Source of the DNA: Leifsonia sp. 1010
GTDB lineage: Bacteria > Actinomycetota > Actinomycetes > Actinomycetales > Microbacteriaceae
Assembly (NCBI RefSeq): GCF_031455295.1
Contig: NZ_JAVDSL010000001.1
Coordinates: 1,240,001-1,304,000, forward strand
Length of the DNA: 64,000 bases
Direction of reading: 5' to 3'
Part shown: positions 8,812 through 16,987 of the stretch, piece after piece
Layout: each line of letters begins with the position of its first letter
How positions within the stretch are numbered: position 1 is the stretch's first letter
Notes under the pieces: generated by a model
What the model was told of the DNA's origin: nothing
The model's database searches: none
What the model saw: only the letters and a program-made list of their open reading frames with translations
Made by a program: the position numbers and the translations under genes

Positions 8812-9828
8812 ATGTTGGCGGCGAACTACGCAGGCGAGCGCACGATCACGATCGAGGAGCGGGAGGCGGCGGAGCTGCGACCAGGCGAGGTGCGGATCGC
8901 CGTCGCGTACGCCGGGATCTGCGGCACCGACCTGCACATCTACCACGGCGACATGGATGCGCGGGTCACGCTGCCGGCCACGATCGGCCACGAGATGTCC
9001 GGCACGATCTCCGCGATCGGCCCGGACGTCGAGGGCTGGGCGGTCGGAGACGCGGTGACGGTCATGCCGCTGGCGTGGGACGGCACCTGTCCCGCCTGCC
9101 GGGCGGGCAACGAGCACATCTGCCAGAACCTCGACTTCATCGGCATCGACAGCCCCGGCGCCCTCCAGCAGAGCTGGAACGTCCCGGCCTCCACGCTCGT
9201 CCGCCTGCCGGACGGGGTGTCACTGCGGGACGCGGCGCTGGTCGAGCCGGTCGCGGTGGCCGTCCACGACGTGCGCCGGTCGGAGCTCGCCCCTGGCGAC
9301 CGGGCCGTCGTGATCGGCGCAGGTCCGATCGGCGTGCTCATCGCCACCGTCGCCAGCGCCTTCGGAGCCGAGGTCGTGATCGCGGAGATCGATCCCGGCC
9401 GCCGGGCCGCCGCGGAGGAGATGGGGCTGCGGACCCTCGACCCGAGTGCCGTTGACCAGGTCGCGTGGGTCGAGGAGTGGACCGGGGGAGCCGGCGCGGA
9501 CGTGGTGTTCGAGGTCTCCGGCTCGGCGGCGGCTGTGCTCGGCGCGACGTCGCTGGCGAAGGTCCGCGGCACACTGGTCGTCGTCGCAATCCACTCCCAG
9601 CCGCGGCCGATCGATCTGCACCGGGTGTTCTGGCGCGAGCTCCGCATCCTCGGAGCTCGCGTGTACCAGCGGCAGGACTTCGAGCGGGCGGTGGAGCTCG
9701 TCGCGGGTGGCGACATCCCCGCCGACCGGCTGATCACCCGGGTGGTTCCGCTCGCCGAGACGGCGTCGGCGTTCGAGGCACTGGAGGCCGGCGGAGCGAT
9801 GAAGATCCTCGTGGAGGTCGGCCGATGA
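8812..9828 (+). CDS. Zinc-dependent MDR dehydrogenase, probable sugar-acid 5-dehydrogenase
   Basis: 338 residues. Start at 8812, preceded by AGGAAGGAG. The catalytic zinc ligands appear as C37 (GICGTDLH) and H60-E61 (GHE). The NAD-binding Rossmann motif is GAGPIG. The structural zinc lobe reads DGTCPACRAGNEHIC, so only three of the usual four cysteines are present. First gene of an operon with the KduD-like dehydrogenase, aldolase and kinase, joined by an ATGA overlap. In known routes for L-galactonate, a dehydrogenase of this kind oxidises 2-keto-3-deoxy-L-galactonate at C5. That assignment is inferred from context. Confidence 0.85.
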   Translation: MLAANYAGERTITIEEREAAELRPGEVRIAVAYAGICGTDLHIYHGDMDARVTLPATIGHEMSGTISAIGPDVEGWAVGDAVTVMPLAWDGTCPACRAGNEHICQNLDFIGIDSPGALQQSWNVPASTLVRLPDGVSLRDAALVEPVAVAVHDVRRSELAPGDRAVVIGAGPIGVLIATVASAFGAEVVIAEIDPGRRAAAEEMGLRTLDPSAVDQVAWVEEWTGGAGADVVFEVSGSAAAVLGATSLAKVRGTLVVVAIHSQPRPIDLHRVFWRELRILGARVYQRQDFERAVELVAGGDIPADRLITRVVPLAETASAFEALEAGGAMKILVEVGR

Positions 9829-10586
9829 GCGGCTTCGACCTCTCCGGCCGGCTGGCGGTCGTCACCGGGGCGAAGCGCGGCATCGGTTTCGCGATCGCGG
9901 AGGCGCTCGCCGCGGCGGGCGCCGACATCGTCGGCGTCTCCGCGACCCTCGACCCCGAGGGCTCCGCGATCGGCGACCGGGTGCGGTCGCTCGGGCGGAG
10001 CTTCGAGGGGCACCGCGTCGACTTCGCCGACCGCGGCCAGGTCAGCGCGTTCGCCGCGGAGCTCGCCGCCCGCGACCGTCACGCCGACATCCTCGTGAAC
10101 AACGCCGGCACCATCCGGCGGGCCCCGGCGGCCGAACATCCGCTGGAGTGGTTCGACGAGGTGCTCGAGGTCGACCTGACGAGCGGGTTCGTGCTGAGCC
10201 AGGCGCTGGGCGGCCGGATGCTGGAAGCGGGCGGCGGCCGGATCGTCTTCACAGCCTCCCTGCTGTCGTTCCAGGGCGGCATCAACGTTCCCGGGTACGC
10301 CGCCGCGAAATCCGGGGTGGCCGGCCTCGTCCGCGCCCTCTCGAACGAGTGGGCCGGGAGGGGCGTGACGGTGAACGGCATCGCTCCCGGATACATCGCC
10401 ACCGACAACACCCAGGCTCTCCAAGACGACGAGGATCGCTCGCGGTCGATCCTCGAGCGCATCCCGGCCGGTCGATGGGGCACGCCGGAGGACATCGGGG
10501 GAGCGGCCGTGTTCCTCGCGTCCGACGCCGCCCGGTACGTCTCCGGGGCGATCCTTCCCGTCGACGGCGGGTGGCTCGGGCGATGA
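9825..10586 (+). CDS. kduD: KduD-like SDR, 2-dehydro-3-deoxy-D-gluconate 5-dehydrogenase
   Basis: 253 residues. Cofactor motif TGAKRGIG near residue 15, NNAG, a catalytic Ser after VFTA and the YAAAK active site. The late segment GYIATDNTQAL followed by RIPAGRWG is characteristic of KduD, which interconverts 2,5-diketo-3-deoxygluconate and 2-keto-3-deoxy-D-gluconate (KDG). It overlaps both neighbours by ATGA. Acting after the Zn-dehydrogenase, it would invert C5 and produce D-KDG. No KduI isomerase is in the window, which argues against a simple pectin/uronate route. Confidence 0.87.
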   Translation: MSGFDLSGRLAVVTGAKRGIGFAIAEALAAAGADIVGVSATLDPEGSAIGDRVRSLGRSFEGHRVDFADRGQVSAFAAELAARDRHADILVNNAGTIRRAPAAEHPLEWFDEVLEVDLTSGFVLSQALGGRMLEAGGGRIVFTASLLSFQGGINVPGYAAAKSGVAGLVRALSNEWAGRGVTVNGIAPGYIATDNTQALQDDEDRSRSILERIPAGRWGTPEDIGGAAVFLASDAARYVSGAILPVDGGWLGR

Positions 10587-11188
10587 CGGACTTCGAACCG
10601 ATCCTCCCCGTCGTCGTGATCGACGACGCGCGGGATGCCGAAGCGCTGGGTCGCGCGCTCCTCGCCGGCGGCATCCACCAGGCCGAGATCACGCTCCGGA
10701 CTCCGGCCGCTCGGGGCGCCCTGCGCACCCTGGCGGGGGTGCCGGGGTTGCGCGTCGGCGTCGGCACCGTCCTGGACCCGGAGCAGGCGGAGGCCGCGAT
10801 CGACGCCGGCGCCACCTTCGTCGTGAGCCCCGGGCTCTCCGAGTCCGTCCTCGCGGTGTGCGAGCGGCGCGGAGTGCACGCCGTTCCCGGCGCGGTGACG
10901 GCCACCGAGGTGATGCATGCCCGGTCGCTGGGGCTGCGCACGCTGAAGTTCTTCCCCGCCGAATCGTCGGGCGGGCCTGCGGCTGTGTCCGCGCTGTCCT
11001 CCGTGTTCCCGGACATCGCGTTCGTCCCGACCGGCGGCATCGACGCATCCAGCGCTGCCGGCTACCTCGCGCTGCCCTCCGTGATCGCCGTCGGCGGGAG
11101 TTGGATGGTGCCGCGCGCCGCCATCGCGGCCGGAGACTTCACCGGCATCGAGGTGCTGTGCCGGGCGGCGGTCGAGGCGGCGCGATGA
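10583..11188 (+). CDS. eda: 2-dehydro-3-deoxy-6-phosphogluconate (KDPG) aldolase
   Basis: 201 residues, the usual size for Eda. Residue E35 in AEITLRTP and the Schiff-base lysine K122 in LKFFPAE are present, and the C-terminal phosphate-binding glycine loop (PTGGIDASS) follows. The enzyme splits KDPG into pyruvate and glyceraldehyde-3-phosphate. ATGA overlaps on both sides place it between the KduD-like enzyme and KDG kinase in one translational unit. Function is well supported by sequence and context. Confidence 0.92.
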   Translation: MTDFEPILPVVVIDDARDAEALGRALLAGGIHQAEITLRTPAARGALRTLAGVPGLRVGVGTVLDPEQAEAAIDAGATFVVSPGLSESVLAVCERRGVHAVPGAVTATEVMHARSLGLRTLKFFPAESSGGPAAVSALSSVFPDIAFVPTGGIDASSAAGYLALPSVIAVGGSWMVPRAAIAAGDFTGIEVLCRAAVEAAR

Positions 11189-12135
11189 GCGGCCACGTGC
11201 TCACCTTCGGCGAGACCATGGGTCTCTTCCGTGCGACGGAGCTCGGCGGACTCGCCGACGTGGAGAGCGCGAGGATCGGCACCGGCGGCGCCGACAGCAA
11301 CGTCGCCATCGGCCTCAGCAGGCTCGGGATCCCGGCCGCCTGGGTCGGACGGGTCGGCGCCGACGGACTCGGGCGGAGGGTGGTGCAGGACATCCGCGGT
11401 CAGGGGGTGGATGCGCGCCCGATCGTCGATCCCGAGCATCCCACCGGGCTGATGATCAAGGAGAAGCGCACTCCGCACACCACCAAGGTGTGGTTCTACC
11501 GCTCGGGAAGCGCGGGCGGCCGGCTGCGGCCGGCGGACATCGACCGCGAGCTGATCGAGACCGCCGCGCTGGTGCACGTCACCGGTATCACCGCATCCAT
11601 CTCCGGGTCCGGTCGCGAGACCGTCCATGCCGTGCTGGACGCGGCACGCGCCGCGGGCGTCCCCGTGTCGTTCGACGTGAACCATCGGAAGGCGCTCTGG
11701 CCGAGTGGGGATCCGGCGCCGGTGTACCGGGAGGTCGCCGCATCCGCCGACGTGATCTTCGCGGGGGACGACGAGGCCGCCCTGCTTCTCGGCCTTCCCG
11801 CGGGCGACATCGCGGGCCTCGTCGACGGGATGCGCGCCCTCGGGCCGTCGACGGCGGTCCTGAAGCGCGGGGCGGCGGGCAGTGCGGCCTCCGACGGCGG
11901 AGCGCTCGTGGAGCATCCCGCGCGGCAGGTGCCGGTCGTCGACACGGTCGGCGCGGGCGATGCCTTCGTCGCGGGCTTCCTCGCGGCCCGCCTGCGCGGG
12001 GAGACGCTGCCCGAGTGCCTGGCCCTCGCTACGAGCGCGGGCGCGTTCGCGTGCCTCGGCTGGGGCGACTGGGAGAGCATGCCGCGGATGGACGAATTGG
12101 CGCTCCTCGACGACTCCGAGCCGGTGTCGCGCTGA
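11185..12135 (+). CDS. kdgK: 2-dehydro-3-deoxygluconate (KDG) kinase, PfkB family
   Basis: 316 residues of the ribokinase/PfkB fold. The N-terminal GGADSNVAIGLSRLG segment binds sugar, and DTVGAGDAFVAGF near residue 258 holds the catalytic Asp and the anion hole. It would phosphorylate KDG at C6 for the aldolase encoded just upstream. Last gene of the 8812-12135 operon. The need for a C6 hydroxyl is an argument that the sugar degraded here is not only 6-deoxy L-fucose. Confidence 0.9.
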   Translation: MSGHVLTFGETMGLFRATELGGLADVESARIGTGGADSNVAIGLSRLGIPAAWVGRVGADGLGRRVVQDIRGQGVDARPIVDPEHPTGLMIKEKRTPHTTKVWFYRSGSAGGRLRPADIDRELIETAALVHVTGITASISGSGRETVHAVLDAARAAGVPVSFDVNHRKALWPSGDPAPVYREVAASADVIFAGDDEAALLLGLPAGDIAGLVDGMRALGPSTAVLKRGAAGSAASDGGALVEHPARQVPVVDTVGAGDAFVAGFLAARLRGETLPECLALATSAGAFACLGWGDWESMPRMDELALLDDSEPVSR

Positions 12136-12139
12136 ACGC

Positions 12140-12169
12140 TTGGCAAACATCATACGTATGCCCTATAGT
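12140..12169 (+). promoter_or_regulatory. Sigma70-type promoter with the operator inside its spacer
   Basis: TTGGCA (12140-12145), an 18-base spacer, then TATAGT (12164-12169). The operator AAACATCATACGTATG (12145-12160) fills the spacer, so a bound repressor would block RNA polymerase. It drives the importer/dehydratase operon that starts at 12224. Confidence 0.75.
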
Positions 12170-12223
12170 CTGAATCACGCCTCCTCGGAGTCGTCAACGA
12201 AGTCGACAAGACAAGGACATCTC

Positions 12224-13597
12224 ATGGTCGGAATCCACACTGTGGTGCGTTCACGCCGTAGGCCGGCGCTGACCGTCGCCGCACTTGGCGCCGCGACGGC
12301 GCTCCTGGCCCTCACCGGTTGCAGTACCGGCGGGAGCTCGGCGAACGGGTCGTACGGCTTTCCCGAAGCCAAGCAGGACACCTCCTCGACGATCACCGTC
12401 TGGGTGGACGCGGACCGTCAGGCCGCGGCGAAGGCATTCGAGAAGGCGAACCCGGACACCAAGATCAAGGTCGTCACCTACGACGGGTCGGCCAACGGCT
12501 CCAACTCCTTCAGGACGAAGATGCAGCTCTTCGACCGCGCCGGCAGCGGCTGGCCGGACGTGGTCTTCTCCAGCCAGAACAACGACGCCGCCTGGGCGAG
12601 CCAGAAGAGCAACGGCAAGCAGGCCTTCGCCGCGGTGCTCGACAAGGGGCTCGTCCCCAAGGACACCCTCGACAACTTCACCGAGGGCGCCCTCAACCCC
12701 TGCACCGTCAACGGTCAGGTGTACTGCCTCCGCAACGACCTCGCCCAGGCCGTGCTCTGGTACGACAAGACCCTGATGGACAAGTTCGGCTACGCCGTCC
12801 CCACCACCTGGGAGGAGTACCAGGCGCTCGGCGAGAAGGTCGCGACCGAGCACCCCGGTTACATCATCGGAACCGCCGGTGACGCCTGGACGCCCGAGGT
12901 GTTCATGTGGGGCAGCAAGTGCCAGGCCAACGACATCACCGGCCCGAAGTCGGTGACCGTCAAGACCGACAGCACCGAGTGCAAGCGCGCCGCCACCCTG
13001 CTCGACACGCTCCGCGAGAACAAGACGGTCCCGGCCGTCAGCGTCTTCACCCCGGAGTTCGTCAAGAGCTACGCGGGCAGGGTGCTGATGATGCCCGGCC
13101 CGGCCTGGTACGCCGGCGCCATCTTCAACAACCCGCAGTCGCTGAACGTGCCCGCGGGCGAGCTCGGCGTCGCTGCCCCGCTGCCCTGGAAGGGCGAGGA
13201 CAAGGCCGTGACCGGCAACGTCGGCGGCGGCACCTGGTTCATCTCCAGCCACTCCAAGAACCTTAAGGCCGCCGAGAAGTTCGCGCAGTTCGTGACGACC
13301 TCCGACGACTACCAGGTGGATGTCGCCCCCGGCTACCCGGCGTACGCGCCGGCGGCCAAGAAGTGGGTCGAGAAGCAGGAGGCCAGCAAGTACTACGCCA
13401 CCTCGCTGCAGCCGGTCGTCACGGCCGCTTCGCAGGTGTGGGACGGCTGGGGGTTCGGCATCTTCAGCCAGGAGGCGGTCTGGGCCAAGACGATGACCCC
13501 GGCCATCACCGGCGGGAAGTCGATCGAGAGCCTGCTGCCGACCTGGCAGGAAGCCATCGCGAACCAGGCCAAGGTCGACGGATACAAGGTGAACTGA
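12224..13597 (+). CDS. Sugar ABC transporter substrate-binding lipoprotein
   Basis: 457 residues, starting at 12224 after an AAGGA box. Signal peptide with the lipobox LTGC near residue 28, so it is anchored outside the membrane. The mature part has the ITVWVDADRQAAAKAFEKA opening of group-1 (MalE-like) binding proteins. Longer in-frame starts upstream fall inside kdgK and are rejected. It precedes two permeases and three pathway enzymes in one operon behind the operator-bearing promoter. The ligand is inferred to be the sugar or a short glycoside released outside. Confidence 0.92.
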   Translation: MVGIHTVVRSRRRPALTVAALGAATALLALTGCSTGGSSANGSYGFPEAKQDTSSTITVWVDADRQAAAKAFEKANPDTKIKVVTYDGSANGSNSFRTKMQLFDRAGSGWPDVVFSSQNNDAAWASQKSNGKQAFAAVLDKGLVPKDTLDNFTEGALNPCTVNGQVYCLRNDLAQAVLWYDKTLMDKFGYAVPTTWEEYQALGEKVATEHPGYIIGTAGDAWTPEVFMWGSKCQANDITGPKSVTVKTDSTECKRAATLLDTLRENKTVPAVSVFTPEFVKSYAGRVLMMPGPAWYAGAIFNNPQSLNVPAGELGVAAPLPWKGEDKAVTGNVGGGTWFISSHSKNLKAAEKFAQFVTTSDDYQVDVAPGYPAYAPAAKKWVEKQEASKYYATSLQPVVTAASQVWDGWGFGIFSQEAVWAKTMTPAITGGKSIESLLPTWQEAIANQAKVDGYKVN

Positions 13598-13598
13598 C

Positions 13599-14540
13599 AT
13601 GACCCTCGCTCCACCGAGCGACCAGCTGGCCGCCGGCGCCCCTGAGCGCCGGCGGTCGGCCCGGCTTCGCGGCCGGGCACCGGGACGCACGCCCATCGGC
13701 TACGTCTTCGTCTCGCTCTACGCCCTGCTCGCCATCGCCTTCGGCATCCTGCCCGCCCTGTACGCGGTGCTGCTCGCCTTCACCCGGGCGGACGGCGGAT
13801 TCGCCGGCATCGACAACTTCATCACGGTCGTCACCGACTTCCGGTTCTGGCCGGCCGTGCTGCACGTGACGATCTACCTCGTCATCTGGCTGATCGGCCT
13901 GGTGGTGTTCGTCGTGCTGCTCGCGCTCGTGGTCCACGCCCTGCGCGTGCGCTGGGCGAGCACGAGCCTCCGGTTCATCTACTACCTGCCGGGGGCGCTC
14001 GCCGGCGCCTCCAGCGTCCTGCTCTGGCTGTTCGTGCTCGACCCGACGGCCAGCCCGGTCAGCGGACTGCTCCGGCTGATGGGCCTGAACAGCTTTGTGC
14101 AAGTCATCCAGCCCGGCAACCTTCCTGCCATCTTCGCCATCATCGCGTTCTGGACGGGCGCGGGCGGCTGGATCGTCATCATGTACGGCGCGCTCAACAA
14201 CATCAGCACCGACGTGATCGAGGCGGCGCGCATCGACGGGGCCAACGCCGTGCAGATCGCCCTCCGCATCCAACTGCCGATGCTGCGCAAGTGGATCGCG
14301 TACATGGGGGTGATGTCGCTGGCGGCCGGCACGCAGCTGTTCGTCGAGCCCCAGTTGCTCAGCCAGGCGAGCAACGCCGTGGTCCCCAACGACTACTCGC
14401 TCAACCAGCTCGCCTACCAGTACGCGTTCCAGCAGAACGACTTCAACGGCGCCGCCGCGATCTCACTGCTGCTGCTGATCGTCGCGCTCCTGCTGTCCTG
14501 GGTGTTCGTCACCCGCGGCGGCCTGTTCGAGAAGGAATGA
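13599..14540 (+). CDS. Sugar ABC transporter permease (MalF-like)
   Basis: 313 residues. The start is one base after the binding-protein stop. A basic N-terminus precedes about six membrane segments, and the EAA loop (EAARIDGANAVQIALRIQLP) lies in the C-terminal third. Pairs with the next gene, whose start region overlaps its stop. Confidence 0.93.
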   Translation: MTLAPPSDQLAAGAPERRRSARLRGRAPGRTPIGYVFVSLYALLAIAFGILPALYAVLLAFTRADGGFAGIDNFITVVTDFRFWPAVLHVTIYLVIWLIGLVVFVVLLALVVHALRVRWASTSLRFIYYLPGALAGASSVLLWLFVLDPTASPVSGLLRLMGLNSFVQVIQPGNLPAIFAIIAFWTGAGGWIVIMYGALNNISTDVIEAARIDGANAVQIALRIQLPMLRKWIAYMGVMSLAAGTQLFVEPQLLSQASNAVVPNDYSLNQLAYQYAFQQNDFNGAAAISLLLLIVALLLSWVFVTRGGLFEKE

Positions 14541-14542
14541 CC

Positions 14543-15445
14543 ATGACCGCACTCACCGCAGAGCGCCGCCGCGCCAGTCTGCGCGGCTGGAGCGGACGCT
14601 CCATCGCGGGCGTCATCCTCGCCGTCTTCGTGCTGTTCTTCGCCATCCCGATCGTCTGGCTGCTCTTCGCGGTGACCAAGTCGTCCAAGGCGCTGATCGT
14701 CGCCAACCCGTTCTCGATCGGCTCGTGGTCGGACTTCGTCGCCAACTGGAACCAGCTGTTCGGCTTCCAGGACGGCGCGGTGACGCTGTGGATCGGCAAC
14801 TCGGCGCTGTACTCGATCGGCGCGCTGATCATCACGCTGATCGTCAGCATCCCGGCCGGCTACGCGCTGGCGCTGACCGAGTTCCGGCTCCGCAAGGCGC
14901 TGCTCGTGCTCACCCTCGTCGTCATGCTCATCCCGAGCACGGCGCTGGTGCTGCCGATCTTCCTGGAGCTCAACAGCGTCGGCCTGATCGGGAGTCCGCT
15001 GTCGGTGATCCTGCCGATGTCGTTCTTCCCGTTCGGCGTCTACCTGACGTACATCTACTTCTCGACGAGCATCCCGCGCGACCTGCTCGCAGCCGCGCGG
15101 ATCGACGGCTGCACCGAGTTCCAGGTGTTCACCAGGGTCGCACTTCCGCTGGCCGCTCCGATCGTCGCGCTGGTGGCGTTCTTCAGCTTCGTGCAGAACT
15201 GGAACAACTTCTTCCTGCCGTTCGTCATGCTCCCCTCGAGCGACGGCTACCCGATCCAGGTCGGGCTGACCTCGCTGCTGTCGGCGACCCCGGCCTTCAA
15301 CCCCAGTTCGGCGGGTTCCGACTCGGTCCAGCTGCCGACGTTGGCGCTGGCGACGATCGTGTCGATCCTGCCCGTCCTGATCGTCTTCCTGTTCTCGCAG
15401 CGGTTCCTCGTCTCGGGGATGACCGCGGGAGGGACCAAGGAATGA
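14543..15445 (+). CDS. Sugar ABC transporter permease (MalG-like)
   Basis: 300 residues. The ATG at 14543 is preferred because GAAGG lies 7 bases upstream; an in-frame ATG at 14537 overlaps the previous stop. About six membrane segments and the EAA loop (AAARIDGCTEFQVFTRVALP). There is no ATPase gene in the cassette, as in the other two sugar importers of this window. Confidence 0.92.
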   Translation: MTALTAERRRASLRGWSGRSIAGVILAVFVLFFAIPIVWLLFAVTKSSKALIVANPFSIGSWSDFVANWNQLFGFQDGAVTLWIGNSALYSIGALIITLIVSIPAGYALALTEFRLRKALLVLTLVVMLIPSTALVLPIFLELNSVGLIGSPLSVILPMSFFPFGVYLTYIYFSTSIPRDLLAAARIDGCTEFQVFTRVALPLAAPIVALVAFFSFVQNWNNFFLPFVMLPSSDGYPIQVGLTSLLSATPAFNPSSAGSDSVQLPTLALATIVSILPVLIVFLFSQRFLVSGMTAGGTKE

Positions 15446-15473
15446 GCACGTCCGCACCGAAGGAGAACCACCG

Positions 15474-16652
15474 ATGAAGATCACGGGCTATCGCAGTCTG
15501 AGCACCGTCCACGACTGGGGCCGGGTCACCGGCGACGTCAACGGCGTGCAGACGGGCAACACGACGCCCGTCCCCGTGCTGCTCATCGAGACCGACAGCG
15601 GTATCGAAGGGGTCGGGGTCGGAGCGCATGCCGACATCGCCCGGGTGTTCCCGGCGGTCGAGGGGGAAGATCCCCGATCGGTCGTCGCCCTCTACGACCG
15701 GATGCTCGACTGGGTGTTCAAGGCCGGCCACTCCGGGACCACGTTCGGCACGATCGGCGCCATCGATATGGCGTTGTGGGACCTCAAGGCGAAGGCGGCG
15801 GACGAGCCGCTCTGGCGGATGCTCGGTGCGCGCGAGCGGTTCGTGCCCGGGTACGCCTCCGGACTCGAGTACGGCCTGACCGACGACGAGCTGTCCGACC
15901 TCTACGGCCGGTTCGCCGACCGCGGGTTCAAGGCGGGCAAGCTGAAGGGCGGCCGCGACCTCGACCGCGACCTCCCGCGCTTGGAGTTGTTGCGCGACAT
16001 CCTCAGCCGCAACTCACGGCATCCCGCACTCATGTTCGACGTCAACGAGTCGTGGAACCACGCGCAGGCCGCACGCTATGTCGGCGCCATCGAGGAGCGC
16101 CTCGACCTCACCTGGATCGAGGAGCCCCTGCGCCGATGGGATGCGGCGGGCATGTCCTCGCTGCGCGGCAAGATCCGCGCGGCCGTGGCGAGCGGCGAGA
16201 ACCTGACCGGCCTGGAGCAGTACCGGCCGCTGCTCGACAGCGGAGCGGTGGATGTCGTCCAGGTCGGCAACGTCTGGGGCATCACGCACCTGCTCCGCGT
16301 CGCGACCCTCGCCCACGGGCACGACCTGCCGGTGAGCCCGGTCACCTACAACACCAACCCGGCCGCCCATGCCGCCGCCGCCATCCCCAACCTGCTCACG
16401 CACGAGGTGCAGGACCTCTCCTTCCCCGTCGGCCTCGACGTGGACCAGGAGTTCGACGACGGCGGCATCGTCCTCGGCGACCGCCCGGGGATCGGCATCA
16501 TCGTGGACGAGGCCAAGCTGACGGGGGAGGGCGGAACGCCCGCTCCTCCCGCGACCGGTCCGCACATCCGCCCGGAGCGCGCCGCACTGCGGCTGGTGGC
16601 CGAGCCGGATGTCATCGACGACCCGACCGTGCCGCTGAGGCCGGTCTCGTGA
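15474..16652 (+). CDS. Enolase-superfamily (mandelate racemase-like) sugar-acid dehydratase
   Basis: 392 residues, start at 15474 after AAGGAG. The metal ligands are visible: D189 (FDVNESW), E216 (WIEEP) and E242 (ASGENL). The KxK base motif is K156/K158 (GKLKGG). By eye alignment, the Asp-His dyad of mandelate racemase is replaced by Q263 and V290, which is unusual. Flanked by importer, mutarotase and lactonase genes, it is inferred to dehydrate L-galactonate or L-fuconate to the 2-keto-3-deoxy acid. The family is firm; the substrate is not. Confidence 0.85.
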   Translation: MKITGYRSLSTVHDWGRVTGDVNGVQTGNTTPVPVLLIETDSGIEGVGVGAHADIARVFPAVEGEDPRSVVALYDRMLDWVFKAGHSGTTFGTIGAIDMALWDLKAKAADEPLWRMLGARERFVPGYASGLEYGLTDDELSDLYGRFADRGFKAGKLKGGRDLDRDLPRLELLRDILSRNSRHPALMFDVNESWNHAQAARYVGAIEERLDLTWIEEPLRRWDAAGMSSLRGKIRAAVASGENLTGLEQYRPLLDSGAVDVVQVGNVWGITHLLRVATLAHGHDLPVSPVTYNTNPAAHAAAAIPNLLTHEVQDLSFPVGLDVDQEFDDGGIVLGDRPGIGIIVDEAKLTGEGGTPAPPATGPHIRPERAALRLVAEPDVIDDPTVPLRPVS

Positions 16653-16987
16653 GCGGCGAGCCGCAGCGCTTCGCCTTCGTCGTCGGCGTCCGGCCCGAGA
16701 AGCGCGAGGAGTACCTCGAACTGCACAGCGCCGTGTGGCCGGGCGTCGAGGCGAAGCTGACCGAGTGCAACATCCGCAACTACAGCATCTTCGTCTTCGG
16801 CGACATCCTCTTCGCCTACTACGAGTACGTCGGCGACGATCACGCCGCCGACATGCAGCGGATCGCGGACGACCCGGTGTCGCAGGAGTGGTGGACCCAC
16901 ACCGACCCGTGCCAGGTCCGGATCGCCGACGAACGCGACCCGGGCTCCCTCTGGCAGCCGATCGACGAAGTGTGGCACCTGCGATGA
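16649..16987 (+). CDS. L-rhamnose/L-fucose mutarotase (RhaM type)
   Basis: 112 residues from a GTG that overlaps the dehydratase stop (GTGA). The segments LHSAVWPGV, NYSIF and a WWTHTDPCQ end are typical of RhaM-like dimeric mutarotases, which interconvert alpha and beta anomers of L-sugars. The presence of this family argues for an L-sugar as the pathway substrate. The stop overlaps the next ATG, so all three catabolic genes are coupled. Confidence 0.85.
   Translation: MSGEPQRFAFVVGVRPEKREEYLELHSAVWPGVEAKLTECNIRNYSIFVFGDILFAYYEYVGDDHAADMQRIADDPVSQEWWTHTDPCQVRIADERDPGSLWQPIDEVWHLR

Noticed and set aside
9825-11188. Classical pectin (KduI/KduD) uronate pathway as the role of the sugar-acid operon
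   Set aside because: No kduI, uronate isomerase or pectate lyase is present. Mutarotase, lactonase and AKR indicate an L-aldose instead. It remains possible if other genes lie elsewhere.
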